Counted from the first letter of the stretch, positions 1 to 12,252 are shown. The stretch: DNA of 64,000 bases from Rhodamnia argentea (GCF_020921035.1 NC_063150.1:7254001-7318000); one strand, 5' to 3'. The notes: generated by a model not told the origin, from the sequence alone. Translations and numbers: made by a program.

Positions 1-107
1 CCGTAGCTCAGGATGAGCGACTTCACGGTGTGGCTCATGCAGCAGGTGCTCTTGCTGAATATCACCACTGGCTTGTCCTTCACGAGCCCCGCCAGCGCCG
101 TGTCCAT
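1..107 (-). CDS. CC-type (class III) glutaredoxin, partial, copy A
   Basis: N-terminal 35 codons of a small glutaredoxin; the rest lies beyond the window start. The start codon is the reverse complement of cat at 105-107. Visible residues include the strand-plus-active-site block VIFSKSTCCMSHTVK with the CCMS active site typical of the land-plant ROXY/GRXS group. It is nearly identical to the complete paralogue at 9002-9313 (position 1 corresponds to 9207). The one amino-acid change I noticed is Pro for Ala at residue 13, just before the first beta strand. Family knowledge: CC-type glutaredoxins are intronless proteins of about 100 residues that bind TGA bZIP factors and act in development, nitrate signalling and stress. 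Whether this copy is intact cannot be judged here. Confidence 0.9.
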   Translation of the reverse strand, partial: MDTALAGLVKDKPVVIFSKSTCCMSHTVKSLILSY

Positions 108-228
108 GCCGCCGAACGGCGAATTATCCGAAGCCTCGAGATTATAGTTTTGTGTGAGCGAGCTTGTATGTGCTTTAGCGCTTTGCCTTGGGTCTGCTCG
201 TGAGAAAATGGCTTGGCTTTTTAAGGTC

Positions 229-236
229 CTTTTATA
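229..236 (-). promoter_or_regulatory. Probable TATA box of glutaredoxin copy A
   Basis: TATAAAAG on the minus strand, about 120 bp upstream of the start codon at 107. The same motif in the same context lies upstream of the paralogue (9420-9427). Confidence 0.55.
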
Positions 237-557
237 GAAACTCGTCAAGTGTACAGTGGATTCACTTGTTTTTTTTTTTTTTTTTTGGTAAGGCAGTGGA
301 TTCACTTGTTTTGGGCCACTTGTTATGTTTGTTTGCTAGAATAATATTAGAGATAAAAAGGGTTTATTTACGAACTTTCTAGGTGGAGAATAATACATGT
401 GGTACGTCTGATCTTATTCCTTTATCGACCTCATGATTAAGTGAGGTTGACCTTTGTGTCGCAAGTTGCAATCTCCTTTAGCTTGATGCACAGTTAATAG
501 AACATATATATATTTTTGGCCATGTGAAGTAACTGTTTTGCCATCTAGAACTTGAAT

Positions 558-594
<37 letters not shown>
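558..594. repeat. Compound (CA)n(TA)n microsatellite
   Basis: A run of CA dinucleotides passes directly into TA dinucleotides. It is absent at the matching place in copy B, near 9725. Confidence 0.9.
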
Positions 595-833
595 GTGGAA
601 TATATTCCCATGCATGCAGTATTTTCCGTGGTCTGGGCCCTGGATTGAGATCAATCGGACATCTCTCTAGCATGGTAATATGATGTTTTGTGACATGCAT
701 TTGAACTAGGCTGAATTTGTGGTAGTCCAAGCCCTATTTTTTTTTTTTTTATCTTTCTATTTAGTTAGAGCGGCAAGACATAATTAAGTGATGCTTTAAG
801 TTTTCCTTCGACCTTGATTAGGGGAAATTTTCT

Positions 834-2252
834 CGAATTAGATCTATGATTGGTGGGTTATAAATATGGATATTGTACATACAAATTTAATTAAATATAA
901 ACTCAGGTGATACCCCGTTTTTTGTAGATCACAATCACCCATTGGGTACGCAGCCCGGTGGTAAGGTGATTGGGTGGGGTGGGAATGTTTAGTTTCAGAT
1001 GTAGGGTTCGATTTTCACGCTCTGCAAAAAATCAGAGTAAAAGTCCGAGAGAGAGTGAGGAGAGTTAGGCTCCATCTGTTTGGCAGAATTGGATGGATGG
1101 GAAAACATTTTCTTGAAAATGATTGTTGTGCACGTGTAAGGGTGTTAGGTGAAAAAAAGTCACACGCCAGCTCGTGGTGTAATGTGGAGCAGTTATATAT
1201 CCTACAAGATATGTTAACGAGCTCAAACTTAAACTCCCTCGAGGCGATGTGCTCGAGCGAAAGTACCGATTTCTGATGCATATACTCAACAGGTGGTATA
1301 AGAGCCGGCTGTTGATTAATGGCCACTCCTGACATGTATCAGCTTCCCGTTGAACTTGGCTGGGCCAAGGCGATTGAGTTTAGAGGTTGAAGAGCATATA
1401 TTGTCGATGTTAAAACTTGTCAAACTTGACCAGGCCAAGGTTGAGATTCAACTCGAGATAATGCAGGTGTAAAATGATACATGGATTAAGGGATAGTGAG
1501 AATTTGTGTCGTAGTTGGGGAATAACTCATTGCAGGTGAAGAAATCGGACTTCTACTGCCCATCCGAAGCAGTCCTTAAAAGATAGTGACTACCTGTTTT
1601 AGTCTAATGATTCTAGTGGATAATTTATGGTCGCTCTCCCGGGTAGTAGGCTGCATTAATTGAATCATGTTAATTTTCGTGCTATTTCATCTCTTGTTCT
1701 TGATCATTGCTTCTGCCTTAAATTACGCCATGTTGGACCCCAGAAACATATATCTTATAATCCTACTTTAGCGCGCTATAACATTCCTAGTGCTTATAAA
1801 TCATGTTTTACATTATGATAGTTGACTTGTAATTGTTAATTTCTAGCCTCAACATTCACACTTTGTTCACTTATAATGCCAGAGAAAAAGGAAAATGCTA
1901 ATCTGCCTCTATAACGTATAACCTGCGCCATTCTCTAACCAATTGAACTTTTACATGAATTAGTCATCTATCATGGAATTGAATTCTCACTTTAGTCTCT
2001 TGACGTATCATTATTTCCTCGATAGCTCAACACGTATGTACTCCTAACCGACATCTACAATCAGGTCATAAGACTCTGTACTCATACCATCATCAAAATA
2101 TCATGCTTACCAGAGAAAACTTAAGTACATGCATTGCACGATCTCGCTTTATTCGAGAATTCAAATCGCAACACTCAATCTCATAATTTGCCTTTATAGG
2201 CAAAAAGCGTGCGCAAAGCGCGTATGTATAGTTCTCACAACAGGGTTGAAGA
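834..2252. other. Block present only in duplication copy A
   Basis: In copy B the sequence runs almost directly from the motif ggggaaatttcc (about 9900) to ggaagcttcc (about 9950). In copy A the equivalents are separated by about 1.4 kb. The block is either an insertion in A or a deletion in B. It contains a SINE-like stretch (941-1065) and, at 1295-1307, tggtataagagcc, one mismatch from the initiator-tRNA primer-binding motif of plant LTR retrotransposons. No retroelement protein is readable. The open frames at 974-1335 overlap on both strands and look fortuitous. Confidence 0.5.
941..1065 (+). repeat. Possible tRNA-derived SINE-like sequence
   Basis: A-box-like gcagcccggtggtaag (950-965) is followed about 40 bp later by B-box-like gggttcgatttt (1004-1015), and then by a gagagagagtgagg stretch. 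This order and spacing resemble the RNA polymerase III promoter of plant SINEs. No target-site duplication was resolved. Confidence 0.35.
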
Positions 2253-2760
2253 TATATGTAGGAAGCTTCCGGGAATACGATTTTCAACCCCGAAAAAATG
2301 TTACAAACCAAAGTAGTCATCCCTTATTCACAAAATATGCTGAAGCAAAAGATGCTTTGCCTCATCTTACTGGCCTCGCACACTGTTGTATACATATGAC
2401 CCAATCCAGAATTGGATTCCTATCAAATTCAGGTAAGCCGAAAGGTGAAGGGTATCGTGCCTTTAATGGAATGGTAAAGTCCCATTATCATCTGATTTAC
2501 GGAAAATTGTAAGAAAAATCATAGGTCAACCAAAACATCCGTACGAGAAGAAGAAAAATATTCCTACGAAGGCCCCGCAATGTTATCGTTGCTTCTGCAC
2601 GTTTTTGCGGTTGTCGGATTTGGGAAGAGAACATTCTGCCGAGCCTCAGTGCTGATATATTCGACGCGTAGAAAGAAAAGGAAAATGTGCATTCAACCTT
2701 TGTTGCATATTGTCATCGTGTTATTCTTCACCAATAGTAGCAATTGGCTTATGGATTGAA

Positions 2761-3286
2761 CAAGGGAAAATTGTCAAAAAAAACTCCCAAACCTTCAGTC
2801 CCCGAACCTTATAAATTTGCCGATTTAGTTCTAAACATTTTTACCTTTTACCAATTCGGTCCTATCGATCAAAAATTGCTGATGTGGACACCGCCATTTA
2901 CGTGACACCGTCGGCATTGATGTTGAATTTTTTTTATAATATTTTAATTTTATTAAATAATTTTATTTATTTTTCCTTTTTTCTTTTTCTGTGGGCGGTG
3001 GTCCCTCGCCTAACACCGGAGGGAAAAAAGAAAGGAAAAAAAAAGGAAAAAAGAATAAATAAATAGATATATTCGAAGAAATATTAAAATATTATTATAA
3101 ATTATCCACGTCAACTCTGGAGGTGCCACATAGGATAGTTAGCGTACATGTCGGGATTTCCGGCCAATAAGATTGAATTGTCAAAATGTGAAAATATTTA
3201 GGAATGAATCAATAAACTTAAAAGGTTTATGATAAAATTGTCAAAAGTGAAAAAAATTTCGGACTTTTTTTTTTTATACAATTTTT
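2761..3286. mobile_element. Long-TIR non-autonomous element, family member a (MULE-like)
   Basis: A 526-bp insertion flanked by the direct repeat tggattgaa (2752-2760 and 3287-3295). Copy B of the duplication has a single tggattgaa at the equivalent place (about 10517-10526), so this is a true insertion with a 9-bp target duplication. Left and right arms are inverted relatives: caaaaaa...ccaattcggtcctatc on the left, and the reverse complement of attgaattgtcaaa on the right. The centre has a polypyrimidine tract, a short GC-rich core near 2990-3025, then a polypurine tract. There is no coding capacity. A 9-bp duplication points to the Mutator superfamily. Confidence 0.75.
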
Positions 3287-4084
3287 TGGATTGAATGATT
3301 GGGCGGTGTTGTCTAGGCTAATCATAACTTTTTTGAAAAATAATAAGAAAATACTGCATGGCTCGTGAATCAAACCCATCGAGACCGTAAATCGTGTGTG
3401 CCTATAATTCGGGTAAAAAAAATGGAGTCTCTTGCATGTATTGAGTTTAGAGAATTAATGATGGGTGTGCACATAGGGAGCAAGGCACCGCCTCGGTCAC
3501 TAGACCACGTTGAGCATGTGTTGACACCTAATTTTGACACGTCTGTACAGCATGTCATGAGTTTTGGCCAAATCACTCGAGGGATGATAGAATCCCAGAG
3601 AGGTTAAATAGGCCCGAGGCAGAGTTTGGTGAGGCGTCCAAGGTTGAGATGCCCGCCCCTAGTTAGACTATGGGCGACCATGGGCCTGCTACAGTCATGC
3701 TTTGGTAGCCCATAGTTGGTGGAGCCCCGGGCTCTCGGCCATACTAGGAAAGGAGTAGGCGCCTGCGCATTGGAAACACAGGATTTAGGTTTGTTCTCAA
3801 CCTATTTTTTGACAGTTTATTAGTATTACACATGAGAGCCTCTTGAGGGTATTATTAGGGTTCTCTTTCTGAGTTTTGAGAAGAAAATCCCTTTCAACAA
3901 ATTTGTGTGAAACCCTAGGAGAAAATCGAATCGGTGTAGTCGCGGAGTTGGGGACTAATTGGGTTGTAATCAGAGCTTGGGATTGAGAGACATAAACAAT
4001 CGTGTTCCTGTCTCTCTTTCTCGATTGTTTCTATGTCGTCCTACAATTGTGGTGGATTTCACGGTCTTATGTCGCAACAAGTAC

Positions 4085-4310
4085 ATACCATGAACAACAA
4101 AGACTAACAATACTTATCGCATGCAATGCATCGACGTGCAAATTGCTAATTACAACATTGCTACTTATGCACTCGAGACAATCTATCTTTTTTGGGGTTT
4201 TAAATAAGCATGCATCAACATGTTCAACTCAAACTCAATGGGTTGCACTGCTTTTTGCAATGTATGCTTGTTTTGCACTTGACTCAAATAGCTCAACAAA
4301 TCATTTAGAG
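4085..4310. other. Pre-insertion (empty) sites for two copy-B elements
   Basis: This stretch contains agactaaca once near 4101, where copy B carries the 924-bp element at 10937-11860. It also contains the uninterrupted equivalent (about 4225-4250) of the site where copy B carries the hAT element at 11999-14899. No gene is seen. Confidence 0.7.
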
Positions 4311-5952
4311 CCTACATGACAACGATTCTGATTTTCTGATTCTGTTTCATGGAAGAAAAAAGCATGGGAAACATATTTGTTAAAGTAAATGATTCTGATT
4401 TTGATTATGCTTCCGGGAACAATTTTGGAGCAAAAATAAGAATTAAAAAAAGTTGATTCTGGAAAAAAGAATAACTTTTCGGAAATACACACACACATAA
4501 TATATTTGCGTTTTGAAGGTAGGGATTAAATAGGCTAAAATCAACATCTCTATTTAAGTTCTATTACAATAATTGACCTATTCATTGTAGCCATATTCAA
4601 TAACGGATTATTGTACCACAATAATATTGCTTATGAGAGCCTAAACTTTATTTGGATAAGTGAGAATTAAAAGGTAACTAACTAAATTAATTTGAAATCA
4701 CACAGTAACCCAATATGGTTTCTCTCTTTTCAAGCTTAAAATGACTCGTTACGACGGAAAAATTAGACAGAATGGCACAAAAAATGTTAGATGCAATATG
4801 CAATATGTTATATAAGAGAATTAATATAAATTAATCTTCAATTAATTCCAAATGTATGATGAAATTTCACAAAGTAACTATGTAATTATTTGACTTAAAT
4901 GACAAAAATTGAGAAGAGAAATTGTTCCCGGGAACATAAATTTTATGCAGTAGCCAAATGCGTTTTTGATTCAGAAACAGAAATTTTGTGTAGTTATTAA
5001 GTACATTCCTAATTCTCTAAAACTCATTTATGAACAAGATAAGAAAAAATCAATTCTAATTAGAATAACTGGATCAGAATTGTACCATGCAAAACTCATT
5101 TACGGAACAAAATAAGAAAAAACCAATTCTAATGAGAATCACTGGATCATAATTGTACCATGCAAAACTCATTTAGGGAACGGAACAAGAAAAAATCAAT
5201 TCTAATCGGAATCACTAAATCAAATCGTATCATACGGGCCCATTCAATCGACAAAAAGATAATAAGATAGAGACAAGAGATCAAGATTTTTTTGCTTATT
5301 ATGATAATGTCTGAATATCACATGGATGCATGTAATCACCAAAAGAAGTACCCACTTTATCTTCTCTTCTCTTCTCTGTTTCCTTTTCTTCTTGAGAAAA
5401 TGTATCCACTTTTCTCCTTTGTCAAGATAAGAAAAGTTATATAGCATGCTTTTCCTAGAAAAGACACCGACTGTAATTTTCCAAAAGGCCAGATTCTGCC
5501 ACGTACATGCAGCCTGGAAAGTCAGACAATCTCAGACACGTGATTAAATAGTCTTTTTTTTTTGTCTATTAAATATTTAAAGAGCCAATAGGCATTGGCA
5601 TATAGGAAGTGCCAAAGATTTAGTAATAAGTGTTTTAAAAATAAAGGTTGTGATAAATTTAAAGTTGCTCAAAAGACGACGTTGCAACATGGGAGAACTT
5701 GGAACTTGACCGTAGCGTCAGGTTAAGGTAGTTTCAAATGAAAAATTACTCTTCTTTTCCTTTACTAGTGTTGAAATGTCGGCGTCATTGAGCCATCGAC
5801 TACCATCTCGTGAATTACGTAATCCCTCCGTCCTGCTCATACCTTAACAATTAGATGTTCGTGTATTTATGGCCGGCTTAAGAGAAATGCACGTACGGCA
5901 GTTCGGATCCAAATCTTGAGAAAAGAAGGTCCATGCTTGCATCGTTTGAGAA

Positions 5953-6780
5953 GTGCCTTAGACTTAAAAGCTAAGGCCTTTAAATGATTGGGTTAATGTA
6001 TGTAAAGTCTGGACAAGCTTAGCACATCTGGCCGGCGACCGTGGATATGAGATTGCGACCTTTGCTCGAGAGGGAGGGGCGGTTCTAGTAAAGAGCTGAC
6101 AGGTGGCGGTCGAGGTAGCGGGTGTGCACGAACAAATTGAAAGGAGAGAAAGAAAAAGAAAAATGCAAATAAAGGAAGAAGTTAACATAAAGAAAATCAT
6201 CAGTGGTGACATAAGAGGATGCAATGCCAAAAATGTCAGTCAAGTCTATATGCACAAGAACATGCCAAAGAACGCCCTTGATTCCACCATTTCATCTATG
6301 AGCTGATTTGATGTCGTCTCGCACCACCTCCGAGACCGGCCCGATCACAAAGCAAGGTTCTCCCATACGCTCCATGGGGTATATTGTTTTCAAGCGCTTG
6401 TTCCATTTCCACAAGTTTTACTTGGTATGAGTTCGGGACACGCATGCTCATGCTATGTTCTATGTCTAAGCACGCCATTGGGATATGACGCATTGTATTC
6501 AACCATAATAGTTATGACTACCGCTAGGGAGATTAACATATCAAGCAAGCGAGGACCAAACCCCCCAAATCTGTTTGAACTACTCTAACGTTACTCACAA
6601 ATATTTGCTCCTAACAAAAGTAGAAATTCCGGACCTGGGCAACCCATAAATCACAATTGTATACTTGAGTGGCGAGTTCTAAGCCTTATCACGTACTTCA
6701 CTTTCTATCTCTACCCTCTGGGACGTTGACTACACTAACCAAAACAATAATAATCTATTCCAACTTGGTCGCAAATTAAT
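5953..6780. other. Gene-free stretch
   Basis: No recognisable gene, RNA or repeat. Short open frames on both strands (5964-6502) overlap and show no family signature. Confidence 0.5.
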
Positions 6781-6802
6781 CAGTCAATGCTAAGCCTAAC
6801 AT

Positions 6803-6959
6803 GATCGATCCGGGCCGTCCAAATAAAAAAATGGATGGTCCGGAATGATCTACATCACTTTTTTTTAAAATTTTAAAATTTCCCGCCAAAAAATTTCCCC
6901 CTTTTAAAAGATGATGTGGATGAATCTGGGCCGTCCATTTTGAAATGGATGGCCCAGAT
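6803..6959. repeat. Twin-hairpin sequence (MITE-like)
   Basis: Two imperfect palindromes about 75 bp apart. The first pairs gatccgggccgtcca (6807-6821) with tggatggtccggaatgatc (6832-6850). The second, 6924-6959, pairs atctgggccgtccattt with aaatggatggcccagat. The arms of the two hairpins are related to each other (gggccgtcca / tggatgg), so the whole could be a decayed fold-back element. The spacer has tracts of a, t and c. Confidence 0.6.
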
Positions 6960-9000
6960 CCATCAATGTCACCCCTACCTTTATGGTAGGGAAATGGATC
7001 CAAGCCCCACAACTCGACGCCCGGATCGGCGGCTCTTTCCATCCTTTTCGACTAGCATAACCTCGAATGCCCAAACTAAGCTACTCTAATCGTGTGAAGG
7101 GCAACCAAATCCCCACACCACAGAACCGAACTCGTTCTTTCCCCGGCCAGGTTACTCGTCATTCGGTTTAACCATTTTTCCTCTAACCGCCCTTCACCCG
7201 ACGTCCCAGAATTGCATCCAACGAGCATCTCAAGAACCCGCCCTCCGCCCGTGCAATTCCACCTCGGTCGGACACGCCCAAATTCAGCCTGCCGCTACCC
7301 ACGACGGCCCCCACCGCCGATACAGCTCGACCCAACACTCAGTGTTCTTTCTTTACTGGATTTCCGGACATGCAACCCAAAATCAGCAACTGAAAACTAC
7401 CGCCTTCAAGACCAATTCGCGGAGCAGGGGCCGAACCGCACCCACGGTCAACCCGTCCTACTTCGACGACCGAAAATCCAGATCACAACACCCATTCCCC
7501 CACAATGACATGCACGATGTAGAAATCTGGTTTATTCTCACTACCGCCGTCCTACCCACGTCGACCGGCGACCCGACCACCTCCATGATTCCCCATTCCC
7601 GACCCACGCTGAAATCGGTCTAGTAAATGGGTTAGAAAACTAACTCACCTTTATCTGTGCCGCACCACTGCACCTAGCTCGCCTGCTGCCGGGAAATTGC
7701 CGAACGCCGGGCCGGACGGAGTGAGCTGAACCAGCAGAGGAAGAAGGCGTCGCGGGAATAAAACCGAGGGAAACCGTGACCTCAGTCAAAAATGGGTCTG
7801 CTCTCTCCGTATTTTCGTTGTTGCAGATGGACCATTATTTCCAGCGTAGGTGGGCCGTCGTGAAATTCTGATGGGCGTGCGAATTGGGCCTTGTGGCCCC
7901 TGTTTGCGGGCTGGAACCAAAAGAAAAGGTGGTCCAAAAAGGCAGGGCTGGGCCCGATGCCATGCGGCCCACTGCGGCCGACATAAAAAAAAACCTGCCT
8001 TCCCGTCGGGCTGGTACAAAAGTGTGGGCCCAGTCTCTCATGCGATCCCGTTGCCTCATGATTGATTGGGCCGAGGCTTTGGATGGGCCCACCACGGTCA
8101 AGTTCACTTGGGCCGCGATTTTTTTTTCTAAGGATCGAGTCCAACCGCCTACCACTCGATTGCCATCCACTCAAATGGCCCGTTAATCAATTCAAGGCCT
8201 TAATCCAAAACATGCGCCACTTCGTTTCGCATAAACCAACTTTCCAATCCATTTCGTTTATTTCTTGTCAGTATAAAGCTATTTAAGGGGGGTGTCACAC
8301 TCATATCGCTCGAAACTCCGATCACCTGTAGTTCTCGGTACACTTGCTATCTATTTGAAATTCGCCATTCGAATGATCCACTTGAATCATGACATTTTGC
8401 AATGCTACATGCGATGCGATGCGAGTTGAACCTTATCGGGAGCCATGTTTAGCTGCATCGGACAAGTGTGAGTTCAATACACTTTAAGTGATCATTATTA
8501 ATTAGGTGGTCCAAGAATCATGTAACAATGGTCCTTCTGAACTGATGAAGATCTCTTTACTCTTAAGAAATCTCCAAAAAGTATATTCATTCGCCAACAT
8601 AAATTTCATGGGACGCAACATATCATTTGATGCCATAAGACTATATTTAGAGCGATATAATGCAACTTAAGACTAGAAGTTAACTTCATCGACTTGAGAA
8701 TAGGGGCGCTTACAAATTTGAAGTTTACCACTTCAAAACCTAATGTAGAACAACACATGGACTTCCCATACATAAAAAGACCTCAAAAAGCAAAAGAAAA
8801 AGGACAAAAAAAAAAAAAAAAAACAGGGAAGAAGGCTGTCATCTTCCATAGAGCGCAGCCAATAGGGTTAGCAAAACAAAGCTACCAAAAAGTCCGCCTT
8901 TTCATATTCGTGACACGATCTCGCTCGTCTATTTTAGACGTATTGTTATCGTTGTACTGAGCGAAAACTGAAGAAAGTTGCAAATACTTATCTTTTAGTC
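6960..9000. other. Gene-free stretch between the duplication copies
   Basis: Part of it (7080-8190) is richer in G+C than its surroundings. It has overlapping open frames of up to 130 codons on both strands (7212-7623 and 7782-8286), none with a recognisable domain. The rest is AT-rich, with a poly-A run near 8808-8823. No RNA gene was recognised. Confidence 0.5.
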
Positions 9001-9001
9001 T

Positions 9002-9313
9002 TTATATCCAGATAGCTCTGGCCTCCCGGAGGAGAGGGACCAGAGTCCCCCTCAACTGGTGGCTCATGAGCTCGTTCGGGCCGCCGATGTACTTCTGGCC
9101 GATGAACACAGTGGGAACGACCTCGTGCGGGCCGAGCTGGACCAGCGCCCGCTCGATCTGCTTGCCGTTCGGGATCTCGTCGAGCTCGTACACCGTAGGG
9201 TTGGCGCCGTAGCTCAGTATGAGCGACTTCACGGTGTGGCTCATGCAGCAGGTGCTCTTGCTGAATATCACCACCGCCTTGTCCTTCACGAGCCCCGCCA
9301 GCGCTGTGTCCAT
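9002..9313 (-). CDS. CC-type (class III) glutaredoxin, ROXY/GRXS-like
   Basis: Complete intronless gene of 103 residues, the usual length for CC-type glutaredoxins. Visible features: the CCMS active site at residues 22-25 within FSKSTCCMSHTVK; the cis-proline motif VVPTVFIGQ (about 65-73); the glutathione-binding GG of YIGGPNELMS; and a C-terminal AIWI. Family knowledge: these proteins act in cytosol and nucleus as regulators of TGA transcription factors, and the C-terminal ALWL-type tetrapeptide is needed for TGA binding. AIWI is a conservative variant, so binding is plausible but inferred. The start is chosen because MDTALAGLV matches copy A and gives the normal N-terminus. The gene belongs to a duplicated segment and has one paralogue at the window start. 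Confidence 0.95.
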   Translation of the reverse strand: MDTALAGLVKDKAVVIFSKSTCCMSHTVKSLILSYGANPTVYELDEIPNGKQIERALVQLGPHEVVPTVFIGQKYIGGPNELMSHQLRGTLVPLLREARAIWI

Positions 9314-9419
9314 GCCGGCCGACGAAGATGTTGCTGTAGCGTCCAGACAATCGTTTGCGTAAGTGAGCTACTGCGTGCTTTGGGTCTGCTTGTGAGAAAA
9401 TGGCTTTGGGTTTGAGGTC

Positions 9420-9427
9420 CTTTTATA
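9420..9427 (-). promoter_or_regulatory. Probable TATA box of glutaredoxin copy B
   Basis: TATAAAAG on the minus strand, about 107 bp upstream of the start codon at 9313. The flanking sequence is conserved in copy A (229-236). Confidence 0.6.
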
Positions 9428-10936
9428 GAAACTCATCAGCTGTTGTACTGTGGATGGATTCACTTTTATGGGGTGCCTATCTTTTAACATTTCAGTATGG
9501 TTTTTGGCAAGAATAATATTAGAGATAAAAAAAAAAGTGTTTATTTACAATCTTTCTAGGAGGCGAATAATAAATGTGGTACGTCAGATCTAATTCCAAT
9601 ATCAACCTCATTATTAAGTGATGTTGACCTTTGGGTCGCAAGTTGCGGTCTCCTTTAGCTCGATGCACAGTGAGTGCAATAGAACATATATATTTTGGCC
9701 ATGTGAAGGAACTGTGTTGCCATCTAGTGTGGAATATATTCCCATGCATGCAGTATTTTTTCACGTGGCCTGGATTGAGTTGAGGACGTATTGTCACGAT
9801 GAGTCCGATGGCGAGGAAAGATACTAATCAATCGGACATCTGTCTACATCGGCAAACTCAAATTAAGTGATGGTTTGACTTCTCCTTCGTCCCCGATTAA
9901 GGGGAAATTTCCTATCTCTTGGTCAAAAAAGGGGGTTTAAAATATGTTTAGGAAGCTTCCGAGAATATGGTTTCAACCAGAAAAAAATGTGATGAACCAA
10001 ACAAATGTTACAAACCGAAGTAGCCATCAGTTATTCTCAAACTGTGCTGAAGCGAAAGATGCTTTGCCTCGTCTTACTGGCTTCGCACACTGTTCTATAC
10101 ATATGACACAATCCAAGAATCGGATTGCTATCAAAATTCAAGTAAACCGAAAGGTGAAGGGAAGTGAGACAAAACATGAGATTCTGAGGGAGCCTTGCCT
10201 TTAATGGAGCGGTAAAGTCCCATTATCGTCTACTTTACCGAAAATAAGAAAAATCATAGGTCAACCAAAAAAAAAAACACATCCGTACGAGAAAAGCAAA
10301 AACAAAAATATATTCCTACGAAGGGCCCACAACGTTATCGTTGCTTCTGCGCATTTTTGCGGCTGCTGGATTTGGGGAGTGAATATTCGGCCGATCGAGC
10401 CTCAGTGATGATATATTCGCCGCGCAAAAACGAAAAGGGAAAAAAAAAATTTGTGCATTCAACCTCTGTTGCATGTTGTAATCGTGCTGTTCTTTCACCA
10501 ACAGTAGCGATTGGCCCATGGATTGAACGATCGGTCGGTGCTAATCATAGCTTTGATTTCCCCGTGAAATATCAAGGAAATACTGCATGGTTCTTCGACT
10601 GTGTAAACACAGGATTTATGTGTGACCTCAACCTATTTTGTGACATTTGATTAGTGTTACATATGAGAGCCTCTTGACGGTATTACTTGGGTTCTCTCGT
10701 TGAGTTTTGAGAAGAAAATCCCTCTCAGAGATTGTGTGAAACACTAGGAGAAGATTGGTTCGACATGCAATTAGAGTTAGCGATTAATTGGGTGTCTGTG
10801 GACTTTGGGACTGAGAGACATAAATTACTGTGTTCTTGTCTATCTCTTTCTCAATGATTTCTCTGTCACCATGCGATTGTGGTGGATTGCACGATCTTAT
10901 GACGCAATAGGTACAAGTCATCAACACTAGACTAAC

Positions 10937-11860
10937 AGGAAAATTACTCAAAAAGTCCTAAAGCTATTATAATTCTACCAATTCAGTCATAAACATATTT
11001 TTTTTTTGTCAATTTAGTCATAAACTTTTTTATATTTATGCCAACTCAATCTATTCGGTTAATTTTAGCTAGAAATCGCTAACATGAATGGCAACCGTCC
11101 TATATGATGCGACCGGTGCTCACGTGAATAATTTTTAATAAATTTTCTATATATTCTCCTAATTATTTATTTATTAAATTTTCCTTTTTTCTTTTTCTCT
11201 CTCTTTTTTTTTCCTTTCCTTTTTCCCCCAACCGGTCGTTGGGCCTTGGCAACCGGGGAAAGGAGAGGGTCGGCAAGGTCAATCTTGCCGACCTCTAGCG
11301 AAGCTTGCCCTCGCCGGCCACTACCAAGGTCGCACCTCGCCAAGCCATGGCGACAATGAGATCGAGCCTCGCTAGGGGTAGGTAAGGCTCACCCTCACCG
11401 TCATTAGGTAAGGTCGACCTCATCGTCGCTAGGTGAGGTCGAGGCCCCATAGGGGCGGGCAAGGCTTGCCCTTGATGTGGCCGGCGGGAGTGAGCTTCGC
11501 CGGAGGCCGGTGAGGTTGACCACGTCGGCCCTCACCTCCCGCGAATCGGAGGGGTCGACCTTGTTGGCTCTCACCTGCGGTGAGTCGCCGAGGTTCGCTA
11601 ACCGGCTGGAGGAAGAAGGTAGGAAAAAAAGAGAGCAAATAAATAAAAACATAGATAAATATTATTAAAAATTATTCATGTTTGCGACGGCCGCACCTCA
11701 TATGAGCAATTTTCTGCCAAAATTGATTGGATGAGCTAAATTGACACAAGTACAAAATATTTAGAACTGAATTGGTAAAAAAAGGGGGGGGGTCTAAAAT
11801 TGAATTGACATAATTACAATAGATTTATGATTTTTAGGATTCATTTTGGTAAATTTTCCC
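10937..11860. mobile_element. Long-TIR non-autonomous element, family member b (MULE-like)
   Basis: A 924-bp insertion between direct repeats tagactaac (10928-10936 and 11861-11869); copy A has the unduplicated site near 4100. The ends are inverted repeats: aggaaaattactcaaaaagt on the left, and gggaaaatttaccaaaatga as the reverse complement of the right end. The homologous arms run well over 100 bp. Between the arms lie a polypyrimidine tract (11180-11230), a GC-rich core of about 385 bp with recurring ggcgaggtc-type words, and a polypurine tract (11608-11640). The open frames in the core (11404-11668) overlap on both strands and have no domain. No transposase. Confidence 0.8.
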
Positions 11861-12252
11861 TAGACTAACAACACTTATTGCATGCGATGCACGGACATAC
11901 CATTAGCTAGTTACAACATCGCTACTTATGCGCTCGGACAATCTATCTGTTTTAGAGTTTTAAACAAGCATACATCAACGTTTGCAACTAGCTCGAAGTA
12001 GAGGGTGCCATTTGGGCCCGTGGGCCCGGAACCGGCCCGTTGACCGGCCCGGAACCGGCCCGTTGACCGGGCCCACGGTTCCGAACCGCCAAAAAAAAAA
12101 AAAAAATAAAATAAAAGTGGGCCCGGGGGCAGAGAACCGTTGGGCTCTCTGCCCCGGCCCCCCCCCCCCCCCCGGCTTTGGGCCGTTGCCAACGTGCAAC
12201 GGCCAATTTGGCCGTTGCTTTACATTTTTTAAAAAAAAAAATGATTCTTGCC

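Larger units (their letters stand above)
1..5952. repeat. Segmental duplication, copy A
   Basis: Collinear with 9207-15853. Matching blocks by eye: the glutaredoxin 5' end and promoter (1-830 with 9207-9920), 2255-2760 with 9945-10525, 3300-3360 with 10530-10590, 3770-4310 with 10605-10925 plus 11861-15000, and 5240-5952 with 14990-15853. Blocks are clearly homologous with many substitutions and small indels, so the duplication is not recent. The left end lies outside the window. Apart from the glutaredoxin I see no gene here; the short open frames are not conserved between the copies. Confidence 0.85.

Noticed and set aside
7212..8286. Cluster of open frames up to 130 codons on both strands
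   Set aside because: Frames overlap in opposite orientations in a GC-richer stretch. No recognisable domain or conserved start context.
9059..9415. 118-codon plus-strand frame over the glutaredoxin
   Set aside because: A shadow of the GC-rich glutaredoxin coding sequence on the other strand; no glutaredoxin-like or other motif.
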